DNA of 52,124 nt from an uncultured Sunxiuqinia sp. (GTDB lineage: Bacteria > Bacteroidota > Bacteroidia > Bacteroidales > Prolixibacteraceae). Position numbers and translations under genes: made by a program. Of the stretch, positions 1 to 9,414 are shown one piece after another; positions within the stretch are counted from its first letter, which is position 1; each line of letters opens with the position of its first letter. The notes beneath the pieces are model-generated. The model was not told where the DNA came from and did no database searches. It worked only from the letters and a program-made list of their open reading frames with translations. The stretch covers positions 1-52,124 of the forward strand of contig NZ_CANLZV010000021.1 of the NCBI RefSeq assembly GCF_947495665.1, written 5' to 3'.

Positions 1-381
1 ATTATCGCTATACTTTTCCCATTTTGGCGATAACTTCCGGCATCCGGTAAAACTTACCTTTTCATTTTGATAGGCCGTATATACAATGTCTTTGCCTTCT
101 TCACCCGAATCGTCGGGTGTAAAAAGTAGAGGTTTGGAAAAACGATATACTCCTTCCCTGAAAAAAACAGTTACCGGAGCTGATTTTTTGTTCTTTATGT
201 TTCGCACCTCATCGCGGGCACGCTCTGCGGTTGCAAAGGGTGATTCAATGGTACCCAGATTAGTATCGTTCCCGGATGGTGAAACATAGACCTCCATCGC
301 CTTCTTTGGTATAAAAACACAAGAGTTTAAAGCGAATAACAAAATAATGATAATAGCATTTATGTTCATATATATATTCAT
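1..381 (-). CDS. Partial parallel beta-helix lipoprotein (5' part only)
   Basis: An open frame runs from an ATG at 381 (or an in-frame ATG at 369) off the left edge, so only the first ~127 codons are present. The N-terminus is hydrophobic and ends in a lipobox-like LNSC, suggesting a lipoprotein. The mature start (VYVSPSGND, then SPFATAERARDEV) is the typical opening of secreted right-handed parallel beta-helix proteins, many of which are polysaccharide lyases or glycosidases. It begins 1-13 bp after the stop of the next beta-helix gene and so is probably co-transcribed with it. The catalytic part is outside the window, so no substrate can be assigned. Confidence 0.7.
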   Translation of the reverse strand, partial: MNIYMNINAIIIILLFALNSCVFIPKKAMEVYVSPSGNDTNLGTIESPFATAERARDEVRNIKNKKSAPVTVFFREGVYRFSKPLLFTPDDSGEEGKDIVYTAYQNEKVSFTGCRKLSPKWEKYSDN

Positions 382-382
382 T

Positions 383-2653
383 TTATTTTTCAAAATTGAG
401 TTGTACTGCATAGTTTATTTCTATTTTTTGAGGAGTTGAATATTCAACAGCCTGAGGAACCATCCAATTCTCAGGTGTAAATAACAGCTTCTCTCCTTTT
501 GTTATGCTAACATTTTTATGATTACTCTTTGCAATGACATTAATCGGATGGAGAGGAGGCATAGCTAAAGTAACCAAAAGAGTCTGTAGCCCTGATTTAT
601 TATTCTCGGCAGAATCATATTTACAAATAAAATTTCTGTAACCGGGAATCCAATATTCTCCACCCAATTCATAGGCACCTATGTCTGGTGCTTTTCCTAT
701 ATAATTATCATTGATCCCTTCAATTCGTCTGGCAGCATCTACCAAGGGAGAACCTTCACAGGGACGAAATTCCATTCCGGTTGAATTAACCAATAGAGAA
801 TCAGGGTTGGCAATAACTAGGTTGTTAGAAAGTCGAGGATCATCAGCAGGATATAGTCTGCCAATATGGTGATCGGTTATCTTATGAGTTAAATTATTCC
901 AAACTGGTGTATGCTTGTTTTGCTCATCTAACAATGGCCACAACTTTCGGTAATGTGGTTTGTCCGGCTCCGGCCATACCTGAACATTTAATCCCCAGTT
1001 CGATGGAGATTTAGGTTTTAGCGTAGTATTGTGGTAAACATTGTTATCTTCTCCTTTTACGACCAAACTTCCTTTGCTTGACCCCCACATTACATTATGA
1101 TGAATACAAACTCCCCGCGACTGGTCATCTGCACGGATACACAACTTATACATTGTACTGACCCAATTGTGGTGAATAGCAGACCCCCGAATTTGCGGCA
1201 ACGTAGTATAAATCATTGAAACATCATGAACGAAATGACCACCATCGTAAACGCGGTTGTAACTGATGTCATAGTTGGGCTGTTCAAAAAATCCGAGTAC
1301 AATATTTCCAGAGCCAAACAGGGTATTGTAACGGACAGCACAATTCCCTGCTGGTTTTGCCTTGTCGGGATCATGCGCAGCAACAATATTACCGGTTGAG
1401 CCACCCCATTTCACCTCTTTCAACTCTTTGGAAGTAGCTTGGGAGACTGTCTCGTTTAACATCCCTTCATATTTCAGACCACCTTCCCAGGAATAATTAT
1501 CTTCCAGACTACCCATCCATACATTTGCGTAAACCAGCGCCCCCACCCAATTTACATCGTATATCAGGTTATTTTCTACGACATTATATGAACCAAGCAT
1601 ACGAAGTCCGAATGTAGGACTATAGGCCAAGCTGGAATTGCACACCGTATTGTGATGGCCTATCATTTGTGTACATATTGTTGGCCCCGATGGTATATTT
1701 AATTCATTTAAAGTTCTGGCAGCATTAAGAAATCGCAGGTGGCAGCCATTAACTGTACAGTTATTGCATTCGCGGAAATTGAACGTGCATGCAAAAAAAT
1801 GTATTCCTTCAATCTTTAAATAATCCGATTTTTCTACTAAGAATCCATAGTTGCGTTGCTTATATTCAACATCATCTTTCCCCGGATGATCTCCTTTCGG
1901 AGTAAAAAGATAGAGATATTCGTCAATCGAATCATAAAACCACTCCTCCGGCGCATCCAGGGCCTCCAATTTCCCGGACAGATAATAAGAACCGTTACCA
2001 GCCTGGGATGGGTTTACAAATTGTTTCCATTGAAGAGCTTTTGAATAATAAAAATGATCTGCTCCCTTTTCATGATTTTCAACAATTGCGGTCCATTTAT
2101 TCCAGTTAGGTCCAGTGTTTAAGGTTACTACTGCATCGGTCCAATCAATATTCATTTCTGACAATGCAGAGTCTTTTAGCATGCCAAGAGTACTTTCATG
2201 ATGGGTAGTTCTCCATTTCTTATTGCTCCACCGTTGGTTAAATGAGGCATTTGGCCAACGCGCCCAAGTCATCAGTGAATCATTCAGAAACACCTGTAAT
2301 ATCTCATGTGTTGTTTCCAGCTTTATCCTGTATATTTTCCCTTTATAATGTTCCCATTTACCCGTAACACGTTCAGTTCCTGAAAGGATAGGTATTTCAC
2401 CAGGATAAGCTTTAAAAACAATTGGCTGCTGCCTGGTACCTCCCCTGTTTACTTTTACTGTTTCACGATAGGTACCACCGCGTATAATACATGTATCCCC
2501 GGGCTGTAAATAATAGGTAGCCTTATTAATTGTTTTGAAAGGCGCATGCAAAGTTCCGGGATTATTGTCGCTTCCACCTGGAGAGACATAATATACATTT
2601 GCAGAAGAAAATTGCACAGAATATAGAAGCAAGAAAAATAATAATAGTTTCAT
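383..2653 (-). CDS. Secreted right-handed parallel beta-helix protein, probable carbohydrate-active enzyme
   Basis: A 756-residue protein with a cleavable-looking signal peptide (residues 1-18). The mature start VYYVSPGGSDNNPGT..PFKTINKA is the hallmark opening of DUF1565-like beta-helix proteins. Asn/His-rich strands recur through the middle (for example HHNTVCNSS, VENNLIYDV, IHHNWVSTM, IHHNVMWGS, VYHNTTLKP), as expected for stacked beta-helix coils. Such folds occur in polysaccharide lyases, GH28 and GH141-like enzymes. The position downstream of SusC/SusD and near GH29 genes supports periplasmic or surface glycan degradation. The fold is confident; the reaction is not determined. It lies 33 bp downstream of the GH29-like lipoprotein gene. 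Confidence 0.8.
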   Translation of the reverse strand: MKLLLFFLLLYSVQFSSANVYYVSPGGSDNNPGTLHAPFKTINKATYYLQPGDTCIIRGGTYRETVKVNRGGTRQQPIVFKAYPGEIPILSGTERVTGKWEHYKGKIYRIKLETTHEILQVFLNDSLMTWARWPNASFNQRWSNKKWRTTHHESTLGMLKDSALSEMNIDWTDAVVTLNTGPNWNKWTAIVENHEKGADHFYYSKALQWKQFVNPSQAGNGSYYLSGKLEALDAPEEWFYDSIDEYLYLFTPKGDHPGKDDVEYKQRNYGFLVEKSDYLKIEGIHFFACTFNFRECNNCTVNGCHLRFLNAARTLNELNIPSGPTICTQMIGHHNTVCNSSLAYSPTFGLRMLGSYNVVENNLIYDVNWVGALVYANVWMGSLEDNYSWEGGLKYEGMLNETVSQATSKELKEVKWGGSTGNIVAAHDPDKAKPAGNCAVRYNTLFGSGNIVLGFFEQPNYDISYNRVYDGGHFVHDVSMIYTTLPQIRGSAIHHNWVSTMYKLCIRADDQSRGVCIHHNVMWGSSKGSLVVKGEDNNVYHNTTLKPKSPSNWGLNVQVWPEPDKPHYRKLWPLLDEQNKHTPVWNNLTHKITDHHIGRLYPADDPRLSNNLVIANPDSLLVNSTGMEFRPCEGSPLVDAARRIEGINDNYIGKAPDIGAYELGGEYWIPGYRNFICKYDSAENNKSGLQTLLVTLAMPPLHPINVIAKSNHKNVSITKGEKLLFTPENWMVPQAVEYSTPQKIEINYAVQLNFEK

Positions 2654-2686
2654 AGCGGCAGATAATTTTTACAGAACATCAATAGC

Positions 2687-4171
2687 CTATTTTTCAAATT
2701 CCTCTTTCATCTCTTTAATTATGCTTAACGAGTGATCAGAAACTGTTCCATCTTCCCACATCATCAGATTTATAGAGAGCGGGACTCTTCTTTGCTTAGC
2801 ACTTTTCAACCATTTTACTAAAGTGTCTATATCAATCCGCGGATTAATTTTCTGATTTGGTTTGTATATACCCCATCCATTTTCCATTGTGAACATCGAG
2901 TGCTGTAATAGTCCTTTTTGTGGGCCTGATGTAAAAATCCCATCGCCCCCAACAGGTGCGCTACCTTCTGAAATCTCACCATGGCTACCTTCTCCAAAAT
3001 AAACATCCTGAAAATCGGTATACCTGGCACAAATCCACGAATTGTAGGCAACCAATCTATCGGGGTTTCCTCTTCGTGCCACAGCTCCCATTTTTTCGAA
3101 AGGCGCCGGATAATAGATCAATCCATCATCGAACCACCAGCCATCAAGGTTCTTTCCTAATTTTTTTCCGATTTCACCAACAACAGACATCCAGTTTTCA
3201 AAAAACAGTTCACGATTACCTGTTCCCGTGGCAGCAAATTGTGCCGGCCATTTTTGCGCTTGCCACCAATCGGTTTTACCTCCTATATGACTGGCATGCC
3301 CAAGGTGATAGTACAACATAAACCGGATATCACTCTTCTGAAGCTCTTCTGCCAGTTTCCCTATAAAATTATATGAACTTGTTCGCTTGCTATTCCCAAC
3401 AATTTCATCGACAGCCTGCACGGGCATCATCATGTTATAATCCCACCAGGTTAAAGACCAGATGACGTACTTCGCCCCTGTTGACTTCACCATTTCGATA
3501 AATGCTGGAATGTCGAAGGTTTTGGCCAACTCATCCAGAGATTTCTTTGTGTCTCCATTTTCAGGATAAGTCCAGCCACCAAACTGAAACATTAATCCAT
3601 AGCCACTATCAGACAGCCATTGAGTATCGGCTTTAAATTCCTGAATGCGTTGCAATTGTGCTGCACGTTTGCTTTTCTCAACTAATTCCAAAGATTTTAT
3701 GCTGACAGATGAATTATTGGTAAGTTTTCTCAGGGCAATGGTGTTTATTCCTTTAGAAAGAGAAATAATTCCGGCCTCAGTTTTATCCCAGCCTTTTGTC
3801 GTTTTCTCGAACCTTGCAGACGATTGGTTATTGATTACTTCAATCTCAAAAGTCTCTCCAGTAGCCGAACTTAACAAGGCATCGACATAAAAGTCAGCTT
3901 CTTTTTCTGAATAGATTTCCCATTTCAGAAAATCTTCAGTCTGTTCTAATCCTTCTACCCAAAAATGCTTAGGCGGCTTATCCGGCCATTTTACCTGCAG
4001 GCCCTCACTCATTTCTGCACTGGCTGCCATCAGTACCGTGATATTATCGGTATTTCTTTCAAAATCGATGACGATTACATTTTCAGGTATTTTCGATTGA
4101 CCTGAAACATCTTCATCTGCGCTGCACGACAATGAAAGGAATAGAGAAAGAATAAGATATAAATATTTCAT
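2687..4171 (-). CDS. GH29-like alpha-L-fucosidase-family lipoprotein with N-terminal beta-sandwich domain
   Basis: A 494-residue protein with a lipoprotein signal (SLSC, Cys16). Residues ~35-165 look like a carbohydrate-binding beta-sandwich. Residues ~180-494 look like a GH29-type TIM barrel: YGLMFQFGGW opens it, AKYVIWSLTWWDY is the strand that carries KHHDGF in classical fucosidases, and LDGWWFDDG (Asp348/Asp349) corresponds to the nucleophile strand. The classical HHDGF motif is replaced by SLTWWDY, so it is a divergent member and fucosidase activity is only inferred. It lies just after the terminator that follows susD, so it may be expressed by read-through or from its own promoter. Confidence 0.7.
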   Translation of the reverse strand: MKYLYLILSLFLSLSCSADEDVSGQSKIPENVIVIDFERNTDNITVLMAASAEMSEGLQVKWPDKPPKHFWVEGLEQTEDFLKWEIYSEKEADFYVDALLSSATGETFEIEVINNQSSARFEKTTKGWDKTEAGIISLSKGINTIALRKLTNNSSVSIKSLELVEKSKRAAQLQRIQEFKADTQWLSDSGYGLMFQFGGWTYPENGDTKKSLDELAKTFDIPAFIEMVKSTGAKYVIWSLTWWDYNMMMPVQAVDEIVGNSKRTSSYNFIGKLAEELQKSDIRFMLYYHLGHASHIGGKTDWWQAQKWPAQFAATGTGNRELFFENWMSVVGEIGKKLGKNLDGWWFDDGLIYYPAPFEKMGAVARRGNPDRLVAYNSWICARYTDFQDVYFGEGSHGEISEGSAPVGGDGIFTSGPQKGLLQHSMFTMENGWGIYKPNQKINPRIDIDTLVKWLKSAKQRRVPLSINLMMWEDGTVSDHSLSIIKEMKEEFEK

Positions 4172-4210
4172 TTTTTGAACATTATTTGAAGTTTTTATTT
4201 TACTACAGAT

Positions 4211-4248
4211 AAAAAAATCAGGAGCTACCGTAAAATAGCCCCTGATTT
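4211..4248 (-). terminator. Rho-independent terminator after susD
   Basis: On the minus strand AAATCAGG and CCTGATTT pair, with an inner CTA/TAG pairing, followed by a run of T. It lies ~30 bp after the susD stop and should limit transcription from the susCD operon into the downstream glycosidase genes. Confidence 0.8.
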
Positions 4249-4276
4249 AGCTATATAAATATACTCAACTCAAATT

Positions 4277-5896
4277 CTAGTATCCCGGATTATTGGGTGC
4301 CAGATTTGAATTTATATCAATCTCACGTTGCGGAATTGGCCATAAATAATTTTTATCGGCAAACTCGTGCGTATATGCGACATAATGGCCATCTTCATTA
4401 ACCTGAATTGCACCAGTATAATTGCCAGGATCGTCAGTAATCTTAATCCCCACAACCGGACCATTCATTTTTTCTTTTACGATATCCCATCGGATTAAAT
4501 CCCATAGCCGCAATCCTTCAAAAGTTAATTCGATCCTGCGTTCTCTACGCACAATCTCTTTTAGTTTGGCAACATCTAGTTCTGTTACAGGAGGCATATT
4601 TACCGATGGTCTTGACCGAAGCATATTAATTGTCTGGTCGAGCAAGGTCTGATCAATGTTATCTCCTGCTTCAATTTTAGCTTCAAGATAGCTGATTAAT
4701 ACTTCTGCATACCGGATATAGACGACATCTCCACCATAAAGATCAAAGGACCCAGTGAATTCTTCGTCACAATATTTTTTTATACAATAACCATTTGAAC
4801 TGTTAAAAGGTACTGTATCGTCGGTTTTTGCCGAGTCGGGATGAGATTGATATACCTCGCCCCGATACAAAGTATAACCCGGCAAAAATACCGAATAATA
4901 CAGTCTTGGATCTCTGTTCTCGAAAGGTCTCTGCGGATTATAAAGTGGTGATTCTTCAATGGTCTTTCCATCATTCATAAGATAATCATCTACAAGATCC
5001 TGTCTTACATTTGATTCATGGAAACCACCATATCTTGTAGGATTAATAGCTCTTTGAAGACTATGACCATAACCTGCCTCTTCGAGATAAATTCTGCTGT
5101 AGATTATTTCACTGGCTGTTTCTCCCTCTCCATCAAGAAATAAATCCTTGTATTCCGGGTAAATAGTATGCACATCCAAATCAATGATTTGTTTAAAAGC
5201 TGCTGCTGCATCTGACCATTGCTTTTGTGCCATATGCAACCTTCCTTTTATTGTAAGGGCTGCCGATTTGAGAATACGCCCCCGTTCACTTGCCGGCCTG
5301 GAAGCCGGAAGCTGACTGGCAGCATCTTCAAGCTCGTTAAACACAAATTCGATGATACTTGATTTAGGGTCTCTTGAAACTTCATTGGACTCTTCAATGG
5401 TTAAAACTTTTGTAACCAATGGCACATCACCGAAAGTCTGACTCATCCAAAAATACTGATGTGCCCGCATAAACTTAACTTCGGCAATCATTTCGGCTTT
5501 TTTCGCGGCATCCATTTCAACATTTTCTATATTATCCAGAAAATTATTACAAGCTGTAATTTTAGACCACGCCCTACTCCAATATCCGGCGGGCTGTCCA
5601 TGAGAAGAAGTTAACTGGCTGTTTGACAGCCAAAGTGCATTATTATCTTTGTCGTAACTATCATCGGCAGCATTAATCATTCCTCCTTTACCGGTCATGC
5701 CTTCCCAGCCGGCATTAACGCTGTATACTCCCACCAAGGCCATCATTGCATCATCCTCGGTTTGCCAGAAAGTTCCTGATGATAATTGATTTTGTGGATA
5801 CTTTTCCAAAAAATCATCATTACATGAAGAAAAAAGAATTGATAAGACAATGAAAAGTCCCCCACTTCGCTTTAGAAAATTATTTAGTTTTTTCAT
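4277..5896 (-). CDS. SusD/RagB-family glycan-binding outer-membrane lipoprotein
   Basis: A 539-residue surface lipoprotein that caps its SusC partner and binds glycan before import. The signal peptide ends in FSSC (Cys25), followed by NDDFLEKYPQNQLSSGTFWQTEDDA, the standard SusD N-terminus. The TPR-like helical part (RAHQYFWMSQTFGDVPLV) and C-terminal RRERRIELTFEGLRLWDLIRW and LWPIPQREIDINSNLAPNNPGY are family signatures. It follows susC by 17 bp and is followed by a terminator. The ligand is not readable from the sequence; flanking GH29 genes suggest a fucosylated or fucose-rich polymer. Confidence 0.96.
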   Translation of the reverse strand: MKKLNNFLKRSGGLFIVLSILFSSCNDDFLEKYPQNQLSSGTFWQTEDDAMMALVGVYSVNAGWEGMTGKGGMINAADDSYDKDNNALWLSNSQLTSSHGQPAGYWSRAWSKITACNNFLDNIENVEMDAAKKAEMIAEVKFMRAHQYFWMSQTFGDVPLVTKVLTIEESNEVSRDPKSSIIEFVFNELEDAASQLPASRPASERGRILKSAALTIKGRLHMAQKQWSDAAAAFKQIIDLDVHTIYPEYKDLFLDGEGETASEIIYSRIYLEEAGYGHSLQRAINPTRYGGFHESNVRQDLVDDYLMNDGKTIEESPLYNPQRPFENRDPRLYYSVFLPGYTLYRGEVYQSHPDSAKTDDTVPFNSSNGYCIKKYCDEEFTGSFDLYGGDVVYIRYAEVLISYLEAKIEAGDNIDQTLLDQTINMLRSRPSVNMPPVTELDVAKLKEIVRRERRIELTFEGLRLWDLIRWDIVKEKMNGPVVGIKITDDPGNYTGAIQVNEDGHYVAYTHEFADKNYLWPIPQREIDINSNLAPNNPGY

Positions 5897-5913
5897 TTCT
5901 GATCGTTTTTAGA

Positions 5914-8900
5914 TTAAAATTTAACATCCACTCCGAAGGTTACAGTTGTTGCCAACGGATAATGAGCCCCCCAGAACCAATCATCTACTTTAATGTCCGG
6001 GTCCCACCCTTTGGGATACTTATCGAAAGTGTACAGATTAAGGGCATTTGCATATACGCGAACATTTTTTAGTCCAACTGTCTCTGTCAGGTTTCGCGGC
6101 AAAGTATAGCCCAGTTGTACATTCTTAATTTTCAGGAAAGTTCCATCTTTTAACCAGAAACTTGATTCCCATGTTGTTGGAAGCGTATTGGGTTTATACT
6201 CCAGTCTCGGATAATCGGGATATCGGGTAGGATTTGCAGGATCCCAACTGCCTTCCCATTGCCACCTTTGTATGTTTCCAAGATTATGAAATGCTGTCCC
6301 GGTCAATCCTCCCAGCTTTCTTTTCATTCCGCCTTCACCCTGAAGTTGAACAGATAAGTCGATATTTTTGTAGGCAAATGAGAATGTAGATGCATAGATA
6401 AACTTCGGCACTCTTGATCCTATTACTTTTCTATCATAAGTAGGATCTACCATACCGTCGGGGATACCATCCGGACCACTAATATCTTTGTAACGCAATT
6501 GGCCGGGAGAAGCAGAATAGGGCTGTGTTGGATAACTGTCAATATCAGCCTGATCAAGGAACATCCCATCATATACATATCCGTAGAAAGCTCCCAGTGG
6601 TTCTCCCACAAATAATCCTTTGCTAATATCCTGTTCAACAGTAGCTAACTTTACAACTTCATTTTTAACGTAAGTGAAGTTTGGTCTTATACTATAAGAA
6701 AAATCTCCTTTCTGGTTCCTGTAATTCATAGTGATTTCAAATCCCCTGTTTCTTACTTCGCCTGCATTTACTTCGGTAGGAGATAATCCCAATAAGTTAA
6801 CAACAGATATATTGTAAAGAATATCTTCTGTTTTTTTATTGAATAGTTCTGCGGTAACATCCAGTTTCCCTTTGAATAATGTCAGATCAATACCCAGGTT
6901 GGTAACATTTGTTGTTTCCCATGTAATGTCTTCATTTGCAATGGTTGTTAGTCTGGCTCCGGGAGTAATTGTACCTCCAATCGGGTAGTTATTACCTACC
7001 GCAATAGTTTGTTGATAAGGATATAGTCCGATCTGCTGGTTACCCAATTTCCCATATGAAGCCCTGAGCTTCAACTGATCCATCCATGATGCTTCAGGAA
7101 AGAAACCTTCCTCCGAAATTCTCCATGCTCCTGAAAAGGACGGGAAGAATCCCCAGCGACTGTCAGACGGGAATCTTGATGAACCATCGTAACGGAAATT
7201 TGCTTCCAGTAAATATTTATCTTTAAAATTATATTGTGCTCTTCCGAAAAAAGACCGAATGGACCAGGACGTTCCATTTCCTGTATTCGTCTGACTATCC
7301 GCATCTCCTGCACTTAATTCATGCAGATTGTTGTTAGGGAAATCTTTTCTGTATGCGTATACATAATCATTTTGAAATTCTTCCTGCTCAAAACCACCTA
7401 ATACATAAATACTATGGTCGCCAAATGTTTTATTGAACTCAGCCATAGTCCGTAATGTAAGTGTATTAGAGTTCGTATTTCTGACACTCAATTGCTCAGG
7501 ACCTGTTGTATATGTTTCATTCACATAAAAAGCACTATAAAAGCGTTTATCAAAATTCTGATTAAACGTATAGGCTGCCTCACCGGTAATAGCCAACGAC
7601 TCCAACAATTTATATTTTATTTTTGCATCTGATAACAGATAATGGGTTGTAGCAGTACGATTATTAGGGCTGTCAAGAGCAGCAAGAGGACTTGCATAAA
7701 AAAAGTTACCGTAAGTGCCATCAGCTTTTCTTCCAGGTTGTGTGGCATTAAACCATGCAGCATTGTAAACCATCACATCGGTGGCAAGTGAGCCATCCCA
7801 TAAAGTTGAATGCATTCCTAACGGTTTCGAATCAATATTCTTTATACCTGCCAGGTTTACCTTAAGATTTAATTTTTTGGTTATCTGATTATTTATATTT
7901 AACCGGATGTTGTATTTTTTTGAAACAAATTCATCAACGATACCATTGTTCTCGAGATAACCTGCTGAAAAAAAGTAAGTACTGTTTTCTCCACTTCCTG
8001 AAAAACTAAGATTATGGTTGGTTTGGAATCCGCTACCGGAACCAAATACATTTTTATAATGATTCTCATCAGGATAATTCTCCCGATCTGTTCCTGATTT
8101 GTACTTTTCAATTTCTTCCTGCGTATAAACAATACCTGAACCTACATTGATAAAAGCCTCATTAACAGCTTCGGCATATTCCCAGGAATGTAAAAAATCT
8201 GGCCATTCTATTGGCTTTTGCCAACCGGCATAAGCACTGTAATTTACTTCGAAACCTTTTCTTCCTTCTTTTGTCTCAATAAGAATTACCCCATTTGCAG
8301 CTCTGCTACCATAAATAGACGCGGAAGCTGCATCTTTTAATATAGTTACACTTTTTATATCATGAGGATTGATCCAGTTAATGCTTGTTGCAACCCCATC
8401 AATAATAATCAGTGGGTTATTTCCTGCACCACTAAATGTTCCCATTCCGCGGATTGTAATATCGGCGCCGTCTTCTCCAGGCTCACTGGATCGCTGTCTT
8501 ACCGAAATTCCAGCCATTTCACCTGTTAATGCCTGCGAGGTTTGAGTAATCGCTCTACCTTCCAAATGTTCAACATTAACAGAGCTAATTGCTCCTGTTA
8601 AATTAGCCTTTCGCTGAGTACCATAACCAACAGCAACTACTTCTTCAATACCGATGGCATCTGTCTTCATTGTTACATCAATTGATCTCTGATCGCTAAC
8701 AACAACTTCCTGGCTAAGCATTCCAATAAAAGAGAATAAAAGTGTACTATTAACAGGTACATCAGTAATAGAGTAATTACCATTAATGTCGGTTACTGTG
8801 CCATTATTAGTTCCTTTAAGAAGAACTGTTACTCCAGGAAGAGGTTCTCCACTTTCATCGGTAACTTTTCCTGAAACTGACTTTTCCTGTTCAACATTTA

Positions 8901-9285
8901 TGTCGCTACCTGAAATCTCTGGAGTTGTGAGTAAAATAAACGGGTCTTTTACTTTATATACTATATCTGTGTTGGCAAAGAGCTGGTCTAACACTTTATC
9001 TATTTTTGTATTTTTAATGTCGACTGATACCGTCCTGTTTACATCAACAAGTTTTTCGCTGTACATAAAATAAAATTCGCTTTGCGCTTCAATATCCTTA
9101 AGCACTTCTTTTACAGTACCATTTTTCATGCTAAGATTTAGCACTTTTGTTTGAGAGTAGGTTTTTCCAGCAAACACACTAATTACAGAAATTAGTAATA
9201 AAAAGACAGTTAGTTTCATTACCCTTAATAATTTTTGTAATCCGGGAATTTTCCATTCCCATAGAAAACGGTTGTTTTTTTTCAT
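5914..9285 (-). CDS. SusC/RagA TonB-linked outer-membrane transporter with STN signalling domain
   Basis: A 1123-residue TonB-dependent receptor. After the signal peptide (~1-45) comes an STN domain (~48-118), used to signal to a FecR anti-sigma factor. Next are a carboxypeptidase-D-like repeat (GEPLPGVTVLLKGT..), the EVVAVGYGTQ box, a plug (DIKSVTILKDAASASIYGSRAANG) and a 22-strand barrel ending in TVTFGVDVKF. The STN domain together with fecR and ECF sigma genes directly upstream indicates trans-envelope induction: substrate binding relieves FecR and activates the sigma factor. The 129-bp leader before it carries two stem-loops. Confidence 0.97.
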   Translation of the reverse strand: MKKNNRFLWEWKIPGLQKLLRVMKLTVFLLLISVISVFAGKTYSQTKVLNLSMKNGTVKEVLKDIEAQSEFYFMYSEKLVDVNRTVSVDIKNTKIDKVLDQLFANTDIVYKVKDPFILLTTPEISGSDINVEQEKSVSGKVTDESGEPLPGVTVLLKGTNNGTVTDINGNYSITDVPVNSTLLFSFIGMLSQEVVVSDQRSIDVTMKTDAIGIEEVVAVGYGTQRKANLTGAISSVNVEHLEGRAITQTSQALTGEMAGISVRQRSSEPGEDGADITIRGMGTFSGAGNNPLIIIDGVATSINWINPHDIKSVTILKDAASASIYGSRAANGVILIETKEGRKGFEVNYSAYAGWQKPIEWPDFLHSWEYAEAVNEAFINVGSGIVYTQEEIEKYKSGTDRENYPDENHYKNVFGSGSGFQTNHNLSFSGSGENSTYFFSAGYLENNGIVDEFVSKKYNIRLNINNQITKKLNLKVNLAGIKNIDSKPLGMHSTLWDGSLATDVMVYNAAWFNATQPGRKADGTYGNFFYASPLAALDSPNNRTATTHYLLSDAKIKYKLLESLAITGEAAYTFNQNFDKRFYSAFYVNETYTTGPEQLSVRNTNSNTLTLRTMAEFNKTFGDHSIYVLGGFEQEEFQNDYVYAYRKDFPNNNLHELSAGDADSQTNTGNGTSWSIRSFFGRAQYNFKDKYLLEANFRYDGSSRFPSDSRWGFFPSFSGAWRISEEGFFPEASWMDQLKLRASYGKLGNQQIGLYPYQQTIAVGNNYPIGGTITPGARLTTIANEDITWETTNVTNLGIDLTLFKGKLDVTAELFNKKTEDILYNISVVNLLGLSPTEVNAGEVRNRGFEITMNYRNQKGDFSYSIRPNFTYVKNEVVKLATVEQDISKGLFVGEPLGAFYGYVYDGMFLDQADIDSYPTQPYSASPGQLRYKDISGPDGIPDGMVDPTYDRKVIGSRVPKFIYASTFSFAYKNIDLSVQLQGEGGMKRKLGGLTGTAFHNLGNIQRWQWEGSWDPANPTRYPDYPRLEYKPNTLPTTWESSFWLKDGTFLKIKNVQLGYTLPRNLTETVGLKNVRVYANALNLYTFDKYPKGWDPDIKVDDWFWGAHYPLATTVTFGVDVKF

Positions 9286-9313
9286 ACTTTTGTAATGTTA
9301 AGATTTGAAATTA

Positions 9314-9379
9314 CCCTGTACGATATTACAGGGGTGGTTTTAAAACTCTCTTCAGGGAAGTGTTGGCGCATTTCCCTGA
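9314..9379 (-). promoter_or_regulatory. Two stem-loops in the leader between fecR and susC
   Basis: CCCTGTA/TACAGGG (9314-9320 with 9327-9333, 6-nt loop) and TCAGGGAA/TTCCCTGA (9352-9359 with 9372-9379, 12-nt loop) are perfect inverted repeats in the 129-bp gap. Neither is followed by a T run, so they are not classical terminators. They may shape processing or stability of the susC leader, or be protein-binding sites. Confidence 0.45.
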
Positions 9380-9414
9380 TGTTTTAATAGTTATTTACTT
9401 CATTGGCATATTTT

